Assembly: GCA_963750895.1 (NCBI GenBank) | Contig: CAVVSD010000006.1 | Location: 1,488,001-1,552,000, forward strand | Source of the DNA: CAVVSD01 sp963750895 | GTDB taxonomy: Bacteria > Actinomycetota > Thermoleophilia > Solirubrobacterales > Solirubrobacteraceae | DNA length: 64,000 bases | Direction of reading: 5' to 3' | Made by a program: the position numbers and the translations under genes | Part shown: positions 61,174 to 64,000 of the stretch, piece by piece | Position numbering within the stretch: position 1 is the stretch's first letter | How the letters are laid out: the number at the start of each line of letters is the position of its first letter | Notes under the pieces: model-generated | What the model was told of the DNA's origin: nothing | Databases searched by the model: none | What the model saw: only the letters and a program-made list of their open reading frames with translations

Positions 61174-61193
61174 GATTCAATGTGGATTGAATC
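61174..61193. promoter_or_regulatory. Candidate ArsR operator GATTCAAT-N4-ATTGAATC
   Basis: A perfect 8-bp inverted repeat with a 4-base centre, 27 bases upstream of the ArsR-type gene start, in an unusually AT-rich stretch. The position between this gene and the divergent amidotransferase-like gene suits control of both. The rest of the 265-base gap shows nothing else convincing. Confidence 0.5.
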
Positions 61194-61412
61194 GAGAGTT
61201 TGTCGATCGGACTTGTCAAGTATGCGGTACTGTCGTCGCTGATGGGCCTGGCGAATGCTCTTGGACAGGGCCGTCACGGCGGCGCACGGAACCCAGTTCT
61301 CTCCTCCCCGTGCTCCGTCTGCGAGGGCGTCGGACGACGCACAGAGCGCCGGGGCGGACGCGCGCGCCGCCGGTGAGCCTCGCATCCCTGGAGGCTGCGA
61401 CCCGGAGGCGAC

Positions 61413-62030
61413 ATGGACGTGCGCGGTGTGATCCTGCGGTCGGACCCCGGGGGTCCCGACGCCTGCTCGCCGGGTGGGCGCGGCGCCGTGGCATCGGACT
61501 CGCACGGTCGCTGTCGGCGACGCGGCGTTCCGGAGCTCGACGGCGGCCACGACTTCGCGGTCGTCTTCGCGGAGGCGACCCCGGCGCTCGTCGCCTGGCT
61601 ACGCGAAGCCGACGCGGCCGGAACACCCCTGCTCGGCATCGCCGCCGGCGCCCATGCGGTCTCCTCGGCGCTCGGCGGCGCCACACGCGGCTCGACGGGC
61701 CCGCGATCGGCTGGCGTGAGGTCGAGAGCGCCGACCCCGCGCGCGTCCCGCAGGGACCGTGGCTCACGTGTCAGGAGCAGGCGATGACGCCTCCCCCGCT
61801 CTCCTACGAGCTGGCCTGGAACCGGGACGGCACCCAGGCGTTCTGCCTGCGGCGCCATCTCGCCGTGCAGTTCCACCCGGAGGCGACCGCCCAGCTCGTC
61901 GTGGCCTGGGCGGCGGAGCTCGAGGCCGCCGGGCTGGATGCGGGCGCGCTCAGCGGCGGGGCACCGAGCGTGCCGGCCGCGAGCGTCTGTTCGACGGGTC
62001 GCCGCCCGCGCCGGCCTCGCGCTCGTCTGA
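61413..62030 (+). pseudogene. Class I glutamine amidotransferase-like protein without catalytic Cys, frame-broken
   Basis: Segments in two or three frames: MDVRGVILRSDPGGPDAC, LAGWARRRGIGL, FAVVFAEATPALVAWLREADAAGTPLLG, then IGWREVESADPARVPQGPWLTCQEQAM and LRRHLAVQFHPEATAQLVVAWAAELEAAG. The last has the QFHPE catalytic-dyad motif of GMP synthase-like amidotransferases. The nucleophile elbow reads GIAAGAHAV, where active enzymes have Cys at the third position, so it would be inactive. The end at 62030 is an estimate; the GTC TGA there is followed immediately by the metallopeptidase stop. Confidence 0.55.
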
Positions 62031-62834
62031 CTACGCCTGCATGTACTGGTCGCACGACGACGGGTCGCCGGAGTCGAAGCCGGTCTTCCACGCGTCCTCG
62101 CGCTGCTCCGGCGTCCCGTGGTGGCCGGGCTGCTGGGTGTTGAAGTCGCCGACGGCGAGGGCCGCGTCGAGCGCCTCCTGCTCGTCGCCGTTCTCGAGGC
62201 GACCCTGGTCGCTGGCGCTCTTCGCCCAGTTGCCGGCGTAGCAGTCGGCCTGCAGCTCGAAGGCCATCGTCGGCACGCTGCCGCCGTAGCGCTGGTCGAG
62301 GCCGAGCTCGTTCTGGACCTGGTGGCCGTACTCGTGGGCGACGATGTACGCGACGGCGAAGTCGCCGTACGTCTTGCCGTAGCCCTGCGAGCTGCCGGGG
62401 AGCGAGGAGTTCAGCGCGCCGTCGAAGATGTCGGTCGCGAACTTCTCCGAGATGTAGATCGTGTCGTCGCCCGGGCAGTAGGCGGCTGCGCTGTCGCCGA
62501 GGTCGCTCGTGCCGTCACCGCACGCGCTCGCCGCGGTCTGGCCGGCTGGGATCCAGCTGTAGGTCACGCGCGGCTCGGGAAGATCGGAGTCCTTGAACAC
62601 CTTCGTCCAGTACGTGTCGACGTCCTTGGTGACGGCGGTGAGGAAGCTCTCCATGTCCTGCGGCTGCGGCGTGTCCTTCGAGCCGATGACGAGGCTCTGC
62701 GCGCTCGTCGGTTGCGGTTTCTCCTTCGTGGTCTCGGTCGCGGACGCGGATCCGAGCTGCAGCACGGCGGCGCCGATGGCGAGCGGCAGCACGGCGGCGC
62801 CGATGAGCAGACGGGGGCGGATGGGTGATTTCAA
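62031..62834 (-). CDS. Secreted neutral zinc metallopeptidase (YpfJ-type)
   Basis: 267 residues with a signal-peptide-like N-terminus (RPRLLIGAAVLPLAIGAAVL) and zinc motif HEYGH in VAYIVAHEYGHQVQNELGL; the third ligand Glu is probably in FELQADCYAG. DTIYISEKFATDIF is another family landmark. Function unknown; the family is often secreted. A TTG start at 62834 is chosen, with GGAG six bases upstream; no ATG lies near. It is intact beside the broken region. Confidence 0.83.
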   Translation of the reverse strand: MKSPIRPRLLIGAAVLPLAIGAAVLQLGSASATETTKEKPQPTSAQSLVIGSKDTPQPQDMESFLTAVTKDVDTYWTKVFKDSDLPEPRVTYSWIPAGQTAASACGDGTSDLGDSAAAYCPGDDTIYISEKFATDIFDGALNSSLPGSSQGYGKTYGDFAVAYIVAHEYGHQVQNELGLDQRYGGSVPTMAFELQADCYAGNWAKSASDQGRLENGDEQEALDAALAVGDFNTQQPGHHGTPEQREDAWKTGFDSGDPSSCDQYMQA

Positions 62835-62939
62835 CGGTGTCTCCTTCGAAGTGGTCAGGAGCACCATGTGCCGTGGCGCGTCAACGCTGCGTAAGACCGC
62901 TTGCGATGAGTCCGGCGGCGGAGGATCGTCCGTAGGGCC

Positions 62940-63347
62940 ATGAGCGACCTCACGAAGGCCCCCACGACGATGTCGAACATCGGCGTTGCGATGTTCACCG
63001 TCGCCGACCAGGACGCGGCGATCGCGTTCTACACGGAGAAGCTCGGCTTCGAGCTGCGCTCCGACACCGCGTTCGGCGAGAACGGCGAGAACCGCTGGGT
63101 CGAGGTGGCGCCGCCCGGCTCGACCGCCCGCCTCGCACTCAACCCGCCGATGGGCGGTCAGCCCGGCGGCGGAGGCATCGGCGTCGAGACGCCGGACGTC
63201 CACGCCGAGCACGCCCGCCTGACCGCCATCGGCGGGATCGACCTCGACCCCGAGCCGATGTCGGGCCCGGGCATGCCGACGCTGTTCATGCTGCGCGACC
63301 CCGACGGCAACCACGTCGCCGTCGTGGAGGCGCCGCCCGCCGCGTAG
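62940..63347 (+). CDS. Glyoxalase/VOC-fold protein
   Basis: 135 residues with one pair of beta-alpha-beta-beta-beta modules: IGVAMFTVADQDAAIAFYTEKLGFELRSD and LFMLRDPDGNHVAVVE. The metal ligands cannot be assigned with confidence. Members are glyoxalases, dioxygenases or antibiotic-binding proteins; function here unknown. A hairpin follows 8 bases after the stop. Confidence 0.85.
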   Translation: MSDLTKAPTTMSNIGVAMFTVADQDAAIAFYTEKLGFELRSDTAFGENGENRWVEVAPPGSTARLALNPPMGGQPGGGGIGVETPDVHAEHARLTAIGGIDLDPEPMSGPGMPTLFMLRDPDGNHVAVVEAPPAA

Positions 63348-63354
63348 ACGTTCC

Positions 63355-63398
63355 GCCGTGGTCTCCGCGGTGCATGAATCGCACCGCGAGACCACGGC
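63355..63398. terminator. Strong hairpin between convergent genes, probable bidirectional terminator
   Basis: GCCGTGGTCT at 63355 pairs with AGACCACGGC ending at 63398, continuing inward through CGCGGTGC and GCACCGCG with one bulged base, giving about 18 paired positions. It separates the VOC gene from the amidohydrolase gene ending at 63440. Confidence 0.65.
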
Positions 63399-63439
63399 GA
63401 GGACGCGCGACCGGGACGCGCAGGTTCCGGGTCGACGCC

Positions 63440-64000
63440 TCAGTAGCCCCAGCCGAGCACCGTCGCCGCGGTGCGCCCGAGCAGCCACTCGCGCTGGTCG
63501 GCCGTCAGCCGGTCGGTGTGCTTGAGGTAGAAGAGCGCCTCGGCGTACGTGTGCTTCGCGTACTCGCGGCCCTCGGGCGCGAGCCGGATCGTCCCGGCGC
63601 GGCCCATGACGCGTGAGATGTCCGAGCCCCACATGAGGCGCTCGGCACCGAACGCCGCCAGGACCTGGTCGAGGCTCTCCCAGAGGTCCGCGAACGGGTA
63701 GGGATCCGCCGAGAGGGTCGGTACGCCGGAGACCTTCACCCGCACGTTGGGCAGCTCGGCCAGCGCGAGCAGCGCGGGCAGGTCGCGGAACGGCGGGTCG
63801 TCGAGGCCGAACGTCGGGTTCTGGCGCATGCCGAGGTGGTCGACGATCACGACGAGCTCCGGGTGGCGCCGTGCGACCTCGGCGGGGCCGCCGAGGGCAC
63901 CCGCGGTCGACATGAAGAGCGGGAGGCCCGCCGCGACGCAGGCCTCCATGAGCGGCTCGTACATGACGATGTCCGAGGTCCAGACGGGTCCGTCGTCGGG
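63440..64000 (-). CDS. Amidohydrolase 2 family protein, N-terminus cut by window edge
   Basis: About 187 C-terminal residues are visible in one frame that continues past the window edge. LVVIVDHLGMRQ, VRVKVSGVPTL and LMWGSDISRVMG are strands of the metal-dependent TIM barrel; the GSD Asp is the catalytic one. A paralogue-like family member is at 51.6-52.7 kb, but similarity between them is limited. Substrate unknown; lactonase or decarboxylase activity is likely. Confidence 0.82.
   Translation of the reverse strand, partial: PDDGPVWTSDIVMYEPLMEACVAAGLPLFMSTAGALGGPAEVARRHPELVVIVDHLGMRQNPTFGLDDPPFRDLPALLALAELPNVRVKVSGVPTLSADPYPFADLWESLDQVLAAFGAERLMWGSDISRVMGRAGTIRLAPEGREYAKHTYAEALFYLKHTDRLTADQREWLLGRTAATVLGWGY

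Noticed and set aside
1..64000. tRNA, rRNA, riboswitch or CRISPR loci
   Set aside because: I looked through the intergenic stretches and found no cloverleaf, rRNA signature, known riboswitch core or repeat array.

Overview
The window is one continuous stretch of very GC-rich, gene-dense bacterial chromosome. GTG, ATG and some TTG starts, stop/start overlaps and many short actinobacterial-looking signals point to a high-GC actinobacterium. The mix of SelO, a DUF3516-type Ski2-like helicase, PRC-barrel/DUF2382 stress proteins, an ECF41 sigma factor and tight pheST-argCJBDG packing suggests the class Thermoleophilia (Solirubrobacterales: Conexibacter, Solirubrobacter or Baekduia type). That placement is inference; no rRNA gene is present to test it. 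I saw no tRNA, rRNA, CRISPR array, prophage or intact insertion sequence.

Layout. 1-14.0 kb is housekeeping, all on the minus strand: thrS and a DUF192 gene, infC-rpmI-rplT ending in a textbook terminator, then a chain of genes with overlapping stops and starts (TrmH-type methyltransferase, pheS, pheT, argC, argJ, argB, argD, argG) and a D-2-hydroxyacid dehydrogenase. 14-19 kb holds a spermidine synthase-like gene divergent from a class V aminotransferase, a small kinase, an AAC(3)-type acetyltransferase and a secreted protein. 19.0-19.5 kb is a low-GC patch without an intact gene, next to an orphan receiver-domain gene. 19.9-25.8 kb carries an ECF41 sigma factor with its divergent epimerase target, a sulfonate/nitrate-type ABC importer and an HxlR regulator. 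25.8-31.0 kb holds an MFS carrier, a MetE-like protein, an epoxide hydrolase-like gene and an unusual TetR-HTH/GAF/PP2C fusion. 31.2-33.6 kb is a stress-type cluster (membrane-helix channel-like protein, PRC-barrel, four-helix membrane protein, small acidic protein). 33.6-39.7 kb has PPK2, an MMPL transporter and a MarR-controlled multidrug MFS pair. 40-52.9 kb has an RTX repeat protein, globin, PEP mutase-like enzyme, M48 peptidase, acetolactate decarboxylase, a large helicase, a second MetE-like protein, an SDR-QueA fusion and an amidohydrolase. 52.9-62.0 kb looks like an amine/sulfur catabolism neighbourhood (flavin monooxygenase, acyl-CoA dehydrogenase-like enzyme, APC permease, copper amine oxidase, ArsR regulator, amidotransferase-like gene), but most genes there are broken by many single-base frame breaks, while SelO and the permease between them are intact. 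The end has a zinc metallopeptidase, a glyoxalase-fold protein and a partial amidohydrolase.

Regulation. A TA-N3-T hexamer recurs 6-8 bases upstream of at least twelve start codons, which suggests leaderless transcription, and three divergent gene pairs share such elements. The ECF41 promoter motif TGTCACA-N16-CGTC is present exactly, in front of the epimerase. The MarR gene and its MFS partner share an ATCGT-N10-ACGAT operator.

Sequence quality. Single-base frame breaks inside otherwise perfectly conserved genes (argD end, TrmH, DUF192, RTX protein and much of 52.9-62.0 kb) look more like consensus errors than gene decay. Calls in those genes are made on the protein segments, and their exact ends are uncertain.
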